A DNA stretch of 64,000 nt from NCEH01 sp002257205 (GTDB lineage: Bacteria; Pseudomonadota; Alphaproteobacteria; Rhizobiales; Xanthobacteraceae). This document shows, one piece after another, positions 7,897 through 16,015 of this stretch. Numbering within the stretch: position 1 is the first letter of the stretch; the number at the start of each line of letters is the position of its first letter. The notes beneath the pieces were generated by a model, which saw nothing but the letters and a program-made list of their open reading frames with translations, had not been told where the DNA came from and made no database searches. A program made the position numbers and the translations under genes. The stretch lies in the NCBI RefSeq assembly GCF_043195105.1, contig NZ_JBAFWO010000001.1. One strand, given 5' to 3'.

Positions 7897-8579
7897 TGAC
7901 CTCCTCGCGCGACATCGTCTTCGCCTCGGTGCGGCGCGCCCTCGGCGCCACCGGCCAGGAAGCGCCCCGCCGGCAAGCGGTGGCCGACCGCATCGCCGGC
8001 CATCCGCGCGGCATCATCCCCGCCCGCGCCGACCTGCCCCCGGCGCAGAAGATCGACCTGTTCAAGGACATGGTGCGGGCTGCCGACGGAACGCTCGACC
8101 ATCTCGCGCGCGCCGCCGACGTGCCGCTGGCGGTGGCCAGCTATCTGCGCGAACGCAACCTGCCGCCCACCATCCTGCGCGGCGCCGATCCGCGGCTCGC
8201 AAACCTGCCGTGGGACACCGCGCCCAATCTCGACGTGTGGATCGGCCCCTCCGACGGGCGCCAGCTCGCCGGGCTCTCCCACGCCTTCGCCGGGGTCGCC
8301 GAATCGGGCACGGTGGTGATGCTCTCCGGGCCGGACAATCCGAGCACGCTGAACCTGCTGCCGGACCATCATCTGGTGGTGATCGACGCGGGGGACGTCG
8401 CGGGCGATTACGAGACCGTTTGGACGCGCATCCGTGCCGCCTACGGGGCGGGACTGATGCCGCGCACGGTCAATTGGATCACCGGCCCGTCGCGCTCGGC
8501 GGATATCGAGCAGACCTTGCTGCTGGGCGCCCACGGGCCGCGCAGCCTGCACGTGCTTCTGGTGGGTGCCGCGCTTTGA
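7896..8579 (+). CDS. lutC: Lactate utilization protein LutC (LldG)
   Basis: 227-residue LUD-domain protein, third component of LutABC. The C-terminal half shows the family's conserved track: GVAESGTVVMLSG, LNLLPDHHLVVID and TGPSRSADIEQTLLLGAHGPRSLHVLLV. The start is the ATG sharing its A with the lutB TGA (TGATG), so the three genes are translationally coupled. LutC is needed for L-lactate growth in several bacteria, but its exact chemical role is less clear than that of LutA and LutB. Confidence 0.94.
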   Translation: MTSSRDIVFASVRRALGATGQEAPRRQAVADRIAGHPRGIIPARADLPPAQKIDLFKDMVRAADGTLDHLARAADVPLAVASYLRERNLPPTILRGADPRLANLPWDTAPNLDVWIGPSDGRQLAGLSHAFAGVAESGTVVMLSGPDNPSTLNLLPDHHLVVIDAGDVAGDYETVWTRIRAAYGAGLMPRTVNWITGPSRSADIEQTLLLGAHGPRSLHVLLVGAAL

Positions 8580-8653
8580 CATCGCACCCCGCGCGGGTGC
8601 AAATCTGGCGCCGCGGGATGATGGCGAACGCGTGACGCGGGAAGAGTGCGACC

Positions 8654-10249
8654 ATGCAAGGGCTTGACGCTGCGGACGATTATCCCGAAGGCCCACGCTG
8701 GTGGCTGGCGCTTGCCGCCTGCGTGCTCGTGATCGTGGGCGCCAAGCTGACGCTGATCTGGGTGTACGGCAGTTCGGTGCCCTACTGGGACCAATGGGAC
8801 GCGGAAGCCGCTTTGCTGTACCGGCCCTATCTTGATGGCCACGTGCCGCTATCCACGTTCATTGGTGCCCATAACGAGCATCGCATCCTGACCTCGCGGC
8901 TCCTGGCGCTCGGCGAGCTGGAGTTCGCGGGCCGTTGGGACCCGATCCTGCAGATGTGTGTGAACGCCTTGCTGCACACCATCGCCGTCGTGACGCTGAT
9001 GGCGCTGCTGCGCCGGCTTGTGAGCGCGGGCGCCGCCATCGCGCTTACCGTCTTCGCGGCGATCCTGCTGGCGATTCCGTTCGGCTGGGAAAATGCGCTG
9101 GCGGGCTTTCAGTCCCAGTTCAACTTCGTGCTGCTGTTCTCCACCATCGCCCTGGCCCTGTTTGCCAGGACGGCCGCCTTCAGCCCCCTGTGGGGCGGCG
9201 GCATCGCGTTATCGCTCCTCGGCTATTTCTCGCTGAGCGCCGGCGGCTGCACGCCCGTGGTGGCGAGCGTCATCGTCGCTATGCAGCTTCTGGCCGGGCA
9301 GCGCGCGGGGCTGCGGGAATGGGCCGGCGCCGCGGTGCTGCTGGTGTTCGGCGGCGTGCTTCTCGCGCTGGTGCCCACAATTCCCGATCACGCCCCGCTC
9401 AAGGCGCAGTCCCTGGCCCAATATCTGTCGGCGCTGCAATTGATCGCGAGCTGGCCGATGCCGTCAGCGCCGTTCGCGCCCTTGCTTCTCAACGCCCCGC
9501 TGCTCTGGCTGTTCATCCGCGTGATGCAGGAGAAGCGACCGTTGCGGGATCCGGCATGGCTGTGCATTGCCATCGGCGGCTGGGTGGCGATGCAGGCGGT
9601 GACGCTGGCCTATGGCCGTGCCGTGGGCATTGAGGCATCGCGCTATCTGGACCTGATTTCCGTCGGTGTGCTGATGAACTTCGTTGCCCTCGCCGCCTTG
9701 TTGAAGGACCGTGCCGCCACCGTCGGTCTCCCGCGCCAGTCGGGGCTGGGGCTTGCCGGCGTCTGGCTCGTGGCGGTCGCTCTTGGGATCGGCCACATGG
9801 CCATGAAGGCCACGCCGGTCAATGTCGTCACCCGGGGCGAGCAAGGAAAGGTTCAGGCGGAAAACGTGCGCCAGTATCTCGCGACCGGCGACATGGCCCA
9901 TCTCAAGGACAAGCCCTTCCTTCAGGTGCCGTATCCGAACGCCGAGCGGCTGGCGAGCATCCTCAACATGCCGGAAATCCGTGGCATCCTCCCACCGGAA
10001 CTGGTGGACGATCCTGCCGCCCGGGCGGCCATGCAGGCGCGCCTCAGTTCGGGCGGCATGTTCGCGCCGCTGGCGTGGAAAATACGCACCTTTCTGCCCA
10101 AGGCCGGGCCTTATATCGGATTTGCCGGCATCGCCCTTTATTTCCTCGCGGGCCTCGCCGGGTGTCTCCTCGCGACTCGCTCGGAACGGGCGCAGGGGGC
10201 CGCGTCGGAAGCCGCTGCACCGGCACCCGCCGCCCCGAACCTTGCGTAA
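8654..10249 (+). CDS. Polytopic membrane protein, possibly GT-C-like
   Basis: 531 residues with about ten hydrophobic segments. The first lies at 16-37 and is followed by a loop with the acidic, aromatic text PYWDQWDAE and later NEHRI. Most helices fall between residues 95 and 385, then a soluble stretch of about 90 residues, a last helix near 487-508 and an Ala/Pro-rich tail. A short first helix followed by an acidic loop is the plan of GT-C membrane glycosyltransferases, but I cannot name a family. GGAAGAG precedes the ATG by eight bases. It starts 74 bp after lutC and may be independent of lactate use. Confidence 0.7.
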   Translation: MQGLDAADDYPEGPRWWLALAACVLVIVGAKLTLIWVYGSSVPYWDQWDAEAALLYRPYLDGHVPLSTFIGAHNEHRILTSRLLALGELEFAGRWDPILQMCVNALLHTIAVVTLMALLRRLVSAGAAIALTVFAAILLAIPFGWENALAGFQSQFNFVLLFSTIALALFARTAAFSPLWGGGIALSLLGYFSLSAGGCTPVVASVIVAMQLLAGQRAGLREWAGAAVLLVFGGVLLALVPTIPDHAPLKAQSLAQYLSALQLIASWPMPSAPFAPLLLNAPLLWLFIRVMQEKRPLRDPAWLCIAIGGWVAMQAVTLAYGRAVGIEASRYLDLISVGVLMNFVALAALLKDRAATVGLPRQSGLGLAGVWLVAVALGIGHMAMKATPVNVVTRGEQGKVQAENVRQYLATGDMAHLKDKPFLQVPYPNAERLASILNMPEIRGILPPELVDDPAARAAMQARLSSGGMFAPLAWKIRTFLPKAGPYIGFAGIALYFLAGLAGCLLATRSERAQGAASEAAAPAPAAPNLA

Positions 10250-10404
10250 GGCGGGGCCGGCGCGCCTTCACACTGATGCAATCGCGCAACGCAACTGGGG
10301 AAACCACTCCGATCGTGACGAAATTGTGCAGCCCGGCGGCGTCTGCTCCGTTGCCCGCACGGGGAATGTTGGGCAGAACACAAAAGAAAATTGACGGTGA
10401 CCCC

Positions 10405-11127
10405 ATGACGTCTCGCCCGCGGTTTGTCCTGTCGCTTCTCGCCGCGTTCTGCGTGCTGATTTCCACCGCCTTCGTGCCGGCTCACGCCCAGAACCCCAAT
10501 GTGCGCGTCTATCTGATGCGCGGCCTCGCCAATGTGTTTTCCTACGGCATGGATGATCTGGCCGGGAAGCTCCAGGCCAAGGGCATTTCCGCCACCGTCT
10601 ATGAATATGGCCAGTGGCCGCAGCTCGCCGAGGATGCGGTGGCCTGGTCGAAGGCGCACCGCAAGGGGCCGGTGGTCATCATCGGCCATTCGCTGGGTGC
10701 CGATGCCGCCATCGAGATGGCGGAGCGCATGACCGCGCTCGGCGTGCCGCCGCGCCTCGTGGTCACCTTCGATCCGGTGGGCGTGACGGCGGTGGCCAAC
10801 ACCGGCGGGCGCTTCGTGAATTATTTCCAGAACAACAACGGCTTCGGCAAGAGCCTGGCGACCGGCGCCGGCTTCAAGGGCTCGCTGGCCAACCGCAACC
10901 TGGACAATGCCGCCACGCTCGACCATTTCAACATCGAGAAATCCCCGACCCTGCATGCCGAGGTGATCAAGATGATCCAGGCGCTGGCGGTGCGGCCGAA
11001 GCCCAAGCCCGTCGCGCCACCGATCCAGCCGGCGCCGAGCGTGGTGCCTTCCCCCTCGCTTGCCGCGCCGGCGACCTCGGAACGGGCGGAATCCGCGGTC
11101 GCCACCGCGCCCCACCTGATGCGTTGA
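10405..11127 (+). CDS. Secreted alpha/beta-hydrolase (lipase-like)
   Basis: 240 residues beginning with a clear signal peptide (MTSRPRFVLSLLAAFCVLIS..., cleavage likely after AHA). The mature part has the nucleophile elbow IIGHSLGAD, which is the GxSxG motif of lipases and esterases, and a conserved aspartate in VVTFDPVG. A histidine suitable for the triad occurs in LDHFNIEKS. The C-terminal 45 residues are rich in Pro, Ala and Ser and look disordered. The ATG at 10405 gives the signal peptide; upstream in-frame sequence is not protein-like. The substrate is unknown; the protein is likely periplasmic or secreted. Confidence 0.78.
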   Translation: MTSRPRFVLSLLAAFCVLISTAFVPAHAQNPNVRVYLMRGLANVFSYGMDDLAGKLQAKGISATVYEYGQWPQLAEDAVAWSKAHRKGPVVIIGHSLGADAAIEMAERMTALGVPPRLVVTFDPVGVTAVANTGGRFVNYFQNNNGFGKSLATGAGFKGSLANRNLDNAATLDHFNIEKSPTLHAEVIKMIQALAVRPKPKPVAPPIQPAPSVVPSPSLAAPATSERAESAVATAPHLMR

Positions 11128-11251
11128 AACCCGGCGCGCCCGCAGCCGCTGGTCTGAATGTGCGCCGCGCGATTTGCGCCGCGCGGTACTGGGGGCCTCG
11201 GCCGGGCCGCGCGCAGGCAATTTGAGGTCACCCGGAACGTGGGGCACCCCG

Positions 11252-11701
11252 ATGGAGCTCGCCGGTCGCCTCCTGGCCTATCTGCTGTCCGTGGGCGTGC
11301 TGGGCGGGCTGGTGTTCGCCATGGTCGCGTTCGGCGCGCGCAGCAAGGCGCTCAAGGCCACGGGCTGGCGCGTCGTGCCGGGGATCGTGACCCGGCCGCC
11401 GGGGCGATTGCGGGCCGTCGGCAGTCTCGGCGCCGGGCTGCGCTACCAATATGACATGGACGGGCGCACGCTGATCGGCAATCGCGTGCGGCTGCTGGAC
11501 TGGCCGGCGCTGCTGTTCGCCGATGCCGCAATGCTGCATGCGCGCCTGTCCAAGGCCGGGATCGTGGAAGTGCGCGTCAATCCCCGGCTTGCCGACGACA
11601 GCGTCCTCGACCTCGCGCCACCGCCTGCTGCCCTCGGCTGGGCGGGGCTGGCCTTTTCCTGCGCCTGCGGGCTGCTGATGGCGCTGCGGCGCGTTCTCTA
11701 G
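11252..11701 (+). CDS. DUF3592-type membrane protein
   Basis: 149 residues: an N-terminal transmembrane helix (AYLLSVGVLGGLVFAMVAFGA), an extracytoplasmic domain with the DUF3592-like pattern GWRVVPGIVTRPP ... RYQYDMDGRTLIGNRV ... VEVRVNPRLADDSVLDLA, and a C-terminal transmembrane helix. Function is unknown for the family. ATG 11252 is chosen because it starts directly before the helix; an upstream ATG at 11174 would add 26 residues without hydrophobic character. Its TAG stop is interleaved with the stop of the convergent azlD gene (shared CTAG). Confidence 0.72.
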   Translation: MELAGRLLAYLLSVGVLGGLVFAMVAFGARSKALKATGWRVVPGIVTRPPGRLRAVGSLGAGLRYQYDMDGRTLIGNRVRLLDWPALLFADAAMLHARLSKAGIVEVRVNPRLADDSVLDLAPPPAALGWAGLAFSCACGLLMALRRVL

Positions 11702-12009
11702 ACGCCGAAATACCGCAGGCCCGCCCCCGCCAGCACAGCGGCGAGGACGGCGAAGAAATCGCTGTGGGTCAACTTGGTGACGATGAAGGCGACGATCAGG
11801 CCGGCGGCCATCGCCGTGTCGCCATGCACGGCCGCCGGCGCGACGATCGCCACCAGCACCGCGCCGGGCAGCGAATCGAGGATCTTGCGCACGCGTGGCG
11901 TCACCGGCACCAGCCGCATCAGGAAGAAGCCGGCGGTGCGGTTGAACATGGTGGCGCCCGCCATCACGCAGATGGCGAGCACGGTGCCGGGATCGAGCAT
12001 GCTACTCAT
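11698..12009 (-). CDS. azlD: AzlD-family branched-chain amino acid transport subunit
   Basis: 103-residue, four-helix small membrane protein of the AzlD family. The segment ATMFNRTAGFFLMRLVPVTPRVRKILDSLPGAVLVAIVAP carries the family's R-x-x-P and L-x-x-x-P-x-A-x-L-x-A-x-x pattern. With AzlC it forms an exporter of branched-chain and other hydrophobic amino acids (known for the family). The start ATG overlaps the azlC stop by eight bases, the usual azlCD coupling. A second ATG three codons later is also possible. The stop codon is shared in CTAG with the opposing DUF3592 gene. Confidence 0.88.
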   Translation of the reverse strand: MSSMLDPGTVLAICVMAGATMFNRTAGFFLMRLVPVTPRVRKILDSLPGAVLVAIVAPAAVHGDTAMAAGLIVAFIVTKLTHSDFFAVLAAVLAGAGLRYFGV

Positions 12010-12712
12010 CGGAAAATCCGCCCGCGAGCGCGCCCGCCACCGCGCCGATGACGATGAACCACCAGCCCGGCACCAGATAGGATGCGGCCACCGACACGAG
12101 CGCCGCGACCCCCCAGCTGACCGCCTCGCGCCGGCCCTTCCAGTTCGGCACCAGCATGGCGATGAAGAAGGCCGGCACCACGAGGTCGATGGCGAACGCC
12201 TTGGGATCGGGAATGCCGCCGCCGATCACCTGGCCCGCCACCGTCGAGAGGAGCCACACCACCCAGGTGATCAGCCCCGAACCGACGAAATAGCCCGCGT
12301 CATTGCCGCCATGGGCGTGATAGCGCATGGCGGCGGCCCAATTATTGTCCGCCAGGAACAGCAGCGAGCCATAGGCCTGCCAGCCCGGAAGCTGCCCCAG
12401 CCACGGGCGCATGGAGGCGGCCATGAGGAAATGGCGCATGTTCACCGTGAAGGTGAGCATCGCCAGCGCCAGCAGGCTCGCCGGGGTCCAGCTGTGGGTC
12501 CAGCCCTCCAGCGCCACCATCTGGGCTAGGCCGGCGAACACGAGGCCGCTGGAAAGAGCGGTCTCGGCGGCGGAAAACCCCTTCTGCGCCGCCGCCGCGC
12601 CGAAGGCGGCGCCAAACACCGCGATGCCCGGCATCAGCGGCCACATGGCATCGACGCCCAGGCGTACGCCGGCCAAGGTGATGCGGACCGGGGAGGAACG
12701 GGGCTCAGTCAT
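12002..12712 (-). CDS. azlC: AzlC-family branched-chain amino acid exporter
   Basis: 236-residue polytopic membrane protein of the AzlC/YgaZ family. Typical text: GIAVFGAAFGAAAAQKGFSAAE, VFAGLAQMVALE and the highly conserved NMRHFLMAASMRPWL. About five membrane segments are visible. Works with AzlD, encoded directly downstream with an eight-base overlap. The start at ATG 12712 gives the normal length; no strong ribosome-binding site is visible. The intergenic 12713-12855 shows nothing recognisable. No Lrp-type regulator is adjacent. Confidence 0.9.
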   Translation of the reverse strand: MTEPRSSPVRITLAGVRLGVDAMWPLMPGIAVFGAAFGAAAAQKGFSAAETALSSGLVFAGLAQMVALEGWTHSWTPASLLALAMLTFTVNMRHFLMAASMRPWLGQLPGWQAYGSLLFLADNNWAAAMRYHAHGGNDAGYFVGSGLITWVVWLLSTVAGQVIGGGIPDPKAFAIDLVVPAFFIAMLVPNWKGRREAVSWGVAALVSVAASYLVPGWWFIVIGAVAGALAGGFSDE

Positions 12713-12855
12713 GAATCGCGGCGGCGTGGGGCATGAAACTCTTATGCCGAACGCCAGGGAACGCACCAACCCGATTTCGGCATGCGCCCTGCGGCAGCCA
12801 TGCGCGGACTTTGGGGCGCGCGCCAGTGGCCCGCGCCGGGCGCGGCCGCCAAGTC

Positions 12856-13788
12856 TTAAGCCGGCACCGGCGCGTCGTGCTTCACCCGCACCGGGATGGT
12901 GAGGTAATGCACCCCATTGGCCGAGGCGGGCGGGAAGCGGCCGGCGCGCATATTGACCTGGATCGAGGGCAACAGCAGCACCGGGGCGGCGAGCGTCGCG
13001 TCGCGGGCGGTGCGCATGGCCACGAAGGCGTCCTCGCTCACGCCGGCGCCGACGTGCACATTGCGCGCGCGTTGATCCCCCACCGTGGTTTCCCAGGCAT
13101 AGGTATCGCGGCCGGGCGCCTTGTAATCGTGGCACATGAAAAGCCGGGTCTGCGGCGGCAGGGCCAGCAGGCGATGGATCGAGCGATAGAGCTGGCGCGC
13201 ATCGCCGCCGGGGAAATCGGCCCGCGCGGTGCCATAGTCGGGCATGAACAGGGTGTCGCCCACGAACACCGCATCGTCGATCTTGTAGGAGACATCGGCC
13301 GGCGTGTGGCCGGGCGTGTAAAGGATCTCGACATCGAGCGTGCCGATGGCGAAATGCGCGCCGTCCGCGAACAGATGATCGAAATCGCTGCCGTCGGCCT
13401 TAAGGTCGGTGGCGTTGAACACCGGGCGGAAGATGCGCTGCACCTGGACGATCTGCGCCCCGATGCCGATCCGCGCGCCGGTGCGCGCCTTGATGAAGGG
13501 CGAGCCGGAGAGATGATCCGCATGGACGTGGGTTTCCAGCGTCCAGGTGATTCGGTAGCCTTGTCGCGCGGCCGCCTCAAGCACCGCCTCCACCGAGCGC
13601 GTGTCCACGGTGCCTGACTTGTGGTCATAGTCGAGGACCGGATCGATCACCGCCGCCTCGCCCGTGGCGGGATCGGCGACGAGATAGGTCACGGTGTGGG
13701 TCGGCTCGTCGAAAAACGCATGGATGACGGGCCGGGTCGGGGTGGCGGGGGTCTGAGTTGCGGGAGTCGGCGTTGCGGGGGTCGGCAT
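12856..13788 (-). CDS. MBL-fold hydrolase, persulfide-dioxygenase-like
   Basis: 310-residue metallo-beta-lactamase-fold protein. Metal-binding text: THVHADHLSG (HxHxDH), YTPGHTPADVSY, FVGDTLFMPDYGTARADFPGGDA and MCHDYKAPGRD. This layout is that of the ETHE1/Blh group, which oxidises glutathione persulfide to sulfite. The C-terminal domain (RARNVHVGAGVSEDAFVAMRTARD) also fits Blh-like members. The N-terminal 19 residues are an unusual Pro/Thr/Ala repeat (TPATPTPATQTPATPT) that is probably unstructured. AGGA lies eight bases before the ATG, supporting this start. No BigR regulator is adjacent. Confidence 0.85.
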   Translation of the reverse strand: MPTPATPTPATQTPATPTRPVIHAFFDEPTHTVTYLVADPATGEAAVIDPVLDYDHKSGTVDTRSVEAVLEAAARQGYRITWTLETHVHADHLSGSPFIKARTGARIGIGAQIVQVQRIFRPVFNATDLKADGSDFDHLFADGAHFAIGTLDVEILYTPGHTPADVSYKIDDAVFVGDTLFMPDYGTARADFPGGDARQLYRSIHRLLALPPQTRLFMCHDYKAPGRDTYAWETTVGDQRARNVHVGAGVSEDAFVAMRTARDATLAAPVLLLPSIQVNMRAGRFPPASANGVHYLTIPVRVKHDAPVPA

Positions 13789-13971
13789 GGCATCCGTCCT
13801 TTCGCGGCTTCGGCCGCCGGTTATTTAACGGCCTTGATTGTGAAATTTCGGAGGCGAGACGCGCCGGGCCGGGCCGGGCGGAATCTTTGACGGGTCGCGC
13901 CCTCGCCAAATTGCCGGCATAAGGGTAATTCTGGAATTCGCGCCAACGCCCGGCGCCCGCAGGAGAAACGA

Positions 13972-15195
13972 GTGACGCACCGCGCGCCTTCCCCGCCCCC
14001 TGTGCCTTCCTCTTTTCCCGAGGCGACGCGCCGGGAGGCGCTGATCCGGGGATTGCGCCTCGGCGGCGGGCTCGCCTCCGCGGCGGCGCTGGCGGCGTGC
14101 GCGGGGGACCTCGGCGGCAAAGCGGTGGATCTCGGCCCCCAGCCGGGAGCCGCCAATGTGCCGCCTCCGGTCGCGAACGGCCCGGCGGTGGCGCTCATCC
14201 TGCCGCTGGGCGCGCAGGGCAATGCCGGCCTGGTCGGCCAATCCATGCGCAATGCAGCCGAACTCGCCATCGCCGAGGGCGGGGCGCCGATCTTCCAATT
14301 GATCGTGAAGGACGACGCCGGCAACAGCCAGGGCGCCCGCGCGGCGGCGGATGCGGCGGTCAATGAAGGCGCGCGCATCATCCTCGGCCCGCTGTTCGCC
14401 CATTCGGTGGGGGCGGTCTCCCAGGTGGCGCGGGCGCGCGGCGTACCGGTGATCGCCTTTTCCACCGATACCAATGTCGCCGCACCCGGCATCTATCTGC
14501 TGAGCTTCCTGCCGCAGAGCGATGTGGACCGGATCGTGCGCTATTCCGTGTCCCAGGGCCGGCGCTCGTTCCTCGCCATGATCCCTGAGAATGCCTATGG
14601 CTCGGTCACCGAAGGCGCGCTCCAGCAGGCGGCGGCCGATACCGGCGCGCGGGTCATGAGCATCGAGCGGTTCACTCCGGCCAAGCTTGCCGACGCGGCG
14701 CGGCGCATCGCCGCCGTGGCGCCCCAGGCGGATGCGGTGTTCATTCCCGATTCGGCCGACCAGGTCGCGAACGTGGTGCAGCAGCTCGCCGCCGCCGGAG
14801 TGGATTTGAAGAAGGTGCGCCCGCTCGGCACCGGCCTGTGGGACAATCCCGCCCTGATCGCCGATCCGCGCATGGACGGCGGACAGTTCGCGGCGCCCGA
14901 CAGTGCCGGCTGGCGCAATTTTTCCCAGCGCTACCGCCAGCGGTTCGGAAGCGACCCGGTGCGCACCGCCACCTTGTCCTATGATGCGGTCTCGCTGGTC
15001 TCGGCGATCCTGCGCACCCAGGGGCCGGAGGGCCTCAACGCGGCCACGCTGACCAATCCTTCGGGCTTCAACGGGGTGGACGGGCCGTTCCGCTTCCGCG
15101 CCGACGGCACCAACGAGCGCAGCCTCGCGGTGATGGAGATTCGCGGCGGCAGCGCCCAGGTTGTCAGCCCGCCGCCCCGCACCTTCGGAAGCTGA
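13972..15195 (+). CDS. LpoA-like penicillin-binding protein activator lipoprotein
   Basis: 407 residues with a lipoprotein signal ending in the lipobox LAAC (C43-44 region) and a periplasmic-binding-protein fold: VALILPLGAQGNAGLVGQSMRNAAELA, ARIILGPLFAHSV, PVIAFSTDTNVA and GSVTEGALQQAAADTGARV. This is the LpoA/YraM family that activates class A penicillin-binding proteins from the outer membrane; similarity to Leu/Ile/Val-binding proteins is general. GTG start with AGGAG seven bases upstream. The genes that often flank it in alphaproteobacteria (rsmI, yraN) are absent here. Confidence 0.83.
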   Translation: MTHRAPSPPPVPSSFPEATRREALIRGLRLGGGLASAAALAACAGDLGGKAVDLGPQPGAANVPPPVANGPAVALILPLGAQGNAGLVGQSMRNAAELAIAEGGAPIFQLIVKDDAGNSQGARAAADAAVNEGARIILGPLFAHSVGAVSQVARARGVPVIAFSTDTNVAAPGIYLLSFLPQSDVDRIVRYSVSQGRRSFLAMIPENAYGSVTEGALQQAAADTGARVMSIERFTPAKLADAARRIAAVAPQADAVFIPDSADQVANVVQQLAAAGVDLKKVRPLGTGLWDNPALIADPRMDGGQFAAPDSAGWRNFSQRYRQRFGSDPVRTATLSYDAVSLVSAILRTQGPEGLNAATLTNPSGFNGVDGPFRFRADGTNERSLAVMEIRGGSAQVVSPPPRTFGS

Positions 15196-15315
15196 GCCGC
15201 GCCATCGCGCGCCGGCGTCTCGCCACGCCACGGTTTTCTCGCCGCCATTTTGCGCTATAGCTGCGCGCGCGTCCGCTGGGCGCGGCCAACGGGCACTAGG
15301 AAGGACGAACGGGCC

Positions 15316-15960
15316 ATGAAAGTGATTGCACCTTTGGCGGGCCTTATTCTCGCCGTTTCGGGTTTCGCGGCTCTGGCCCAGACGCCGGCTCCCGCCCCGG
15401 CGGCGCCCGCCACCAGCGCCCCGTCGGCGCCCGCCGCCCCCACCCCCTTGCCCGGCGACAAGGGACCCGGCACCACCACGGCCGGCACGCCGCGCCGCCC
15501 GGAAGTGCAGATTTCCCGCCCCATCGAGATGATGCTGACCCAGCAGGCGGTGAGCATGGCCTATGACGGCAAGACCCTGGTGCTCACCGGCGTCGCGCCG
15601 CTCACCACCTTCACGGTGGACCGGCCCGAGCGCATCGGCGGCACCATGACCATCGAGCAGTTCGCCAAGCTGTGGAACGTCACCGCCGACATCTTCAAGA
15701 ATGATCCGCCCAATGCCGCGCTGACCATCCTTGGCGCCACGCCGACCCAGGTGGTGGTGGAACTCGGCCATGTGACCCAGTCCGGTTCGACGCTGACGTT
15801 CCAGGTCGGCCTGCTGGACGGCGATCTGCCCGCCACCGGCGGACCGGTCACGCTGGTGATGGCACCGACGGTGTATCGTCCGCTCAATCATGCCGGCCCG
15901 TTCCTGCGGTGCTGGTGGAGCCCATACTGGGTGCAGCGCGTGTGCCGCGCCGCTTGGTGA
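15316..15960 (+). CDS. Secreted protein of unknown function
   Basis: 214 residues with a signal peptide (MKVIAPLAGLILAVSGFAALAQ). A Pro/Ala-rich linker (about 23-62) is followed by a compact beta-rich domain (QISRPIEMMLTQQAV ... VTLVMAPTVYRPLNH) and a short tryptophan-rich end with two cysteines (RCWWSPYWVQRVCRAAW). I do not recognise the family. The ATG at 15316 is chosen because it opens the signal peptide; AGGA stands 11 bases upstream. A strong terminator follows 27 bp after the stop. It lies 120 bp after the LpoA-like gene and is probably envelope-related. Confidence 0.7.
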   Translation: MKVIAPLAGLILAVSGFAALAQTPAPAPAAPATSAPSAPAAPTPLPGDKGPGTTTAGTPRRPEVQISRPIEMMLTQQAVSMAYDGKTLVLTGVAPLTTFTVDRPERIGGTMTIEQFAKLWNVTADIFKNDPPNAALTILGATPTQVVVELGHVTQSGSTLTFQVGLLDGDLPATGGPVTLVMAPTVYRPLNHAGPFLRCWWSPYWVQRVCRAAW

Positions 15961-15987
15961 GCCCACGGACGATTCGACATCTCTGCG

Positions 15988-16014
15988 AAACGGCGCCTTC
16001 GGGCGCCGTTTTTT
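15988..16014 (+). terminator. Rho-independent terminator with UUCG loop
   Basis: AAACGGCGCC, loop TTCG, GGCGCCGTTT followed by further T residues. A ten-base-pair stem closed by C(UUCG)G is an exceptionally stable terminator. It ends the rightward transcript of the secreted protein and lies just before the stop of the opposing rubredoxin fusion gene, so it may act in both directions. Confidence 0.9.
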
Positions 16015-16015
16015 G

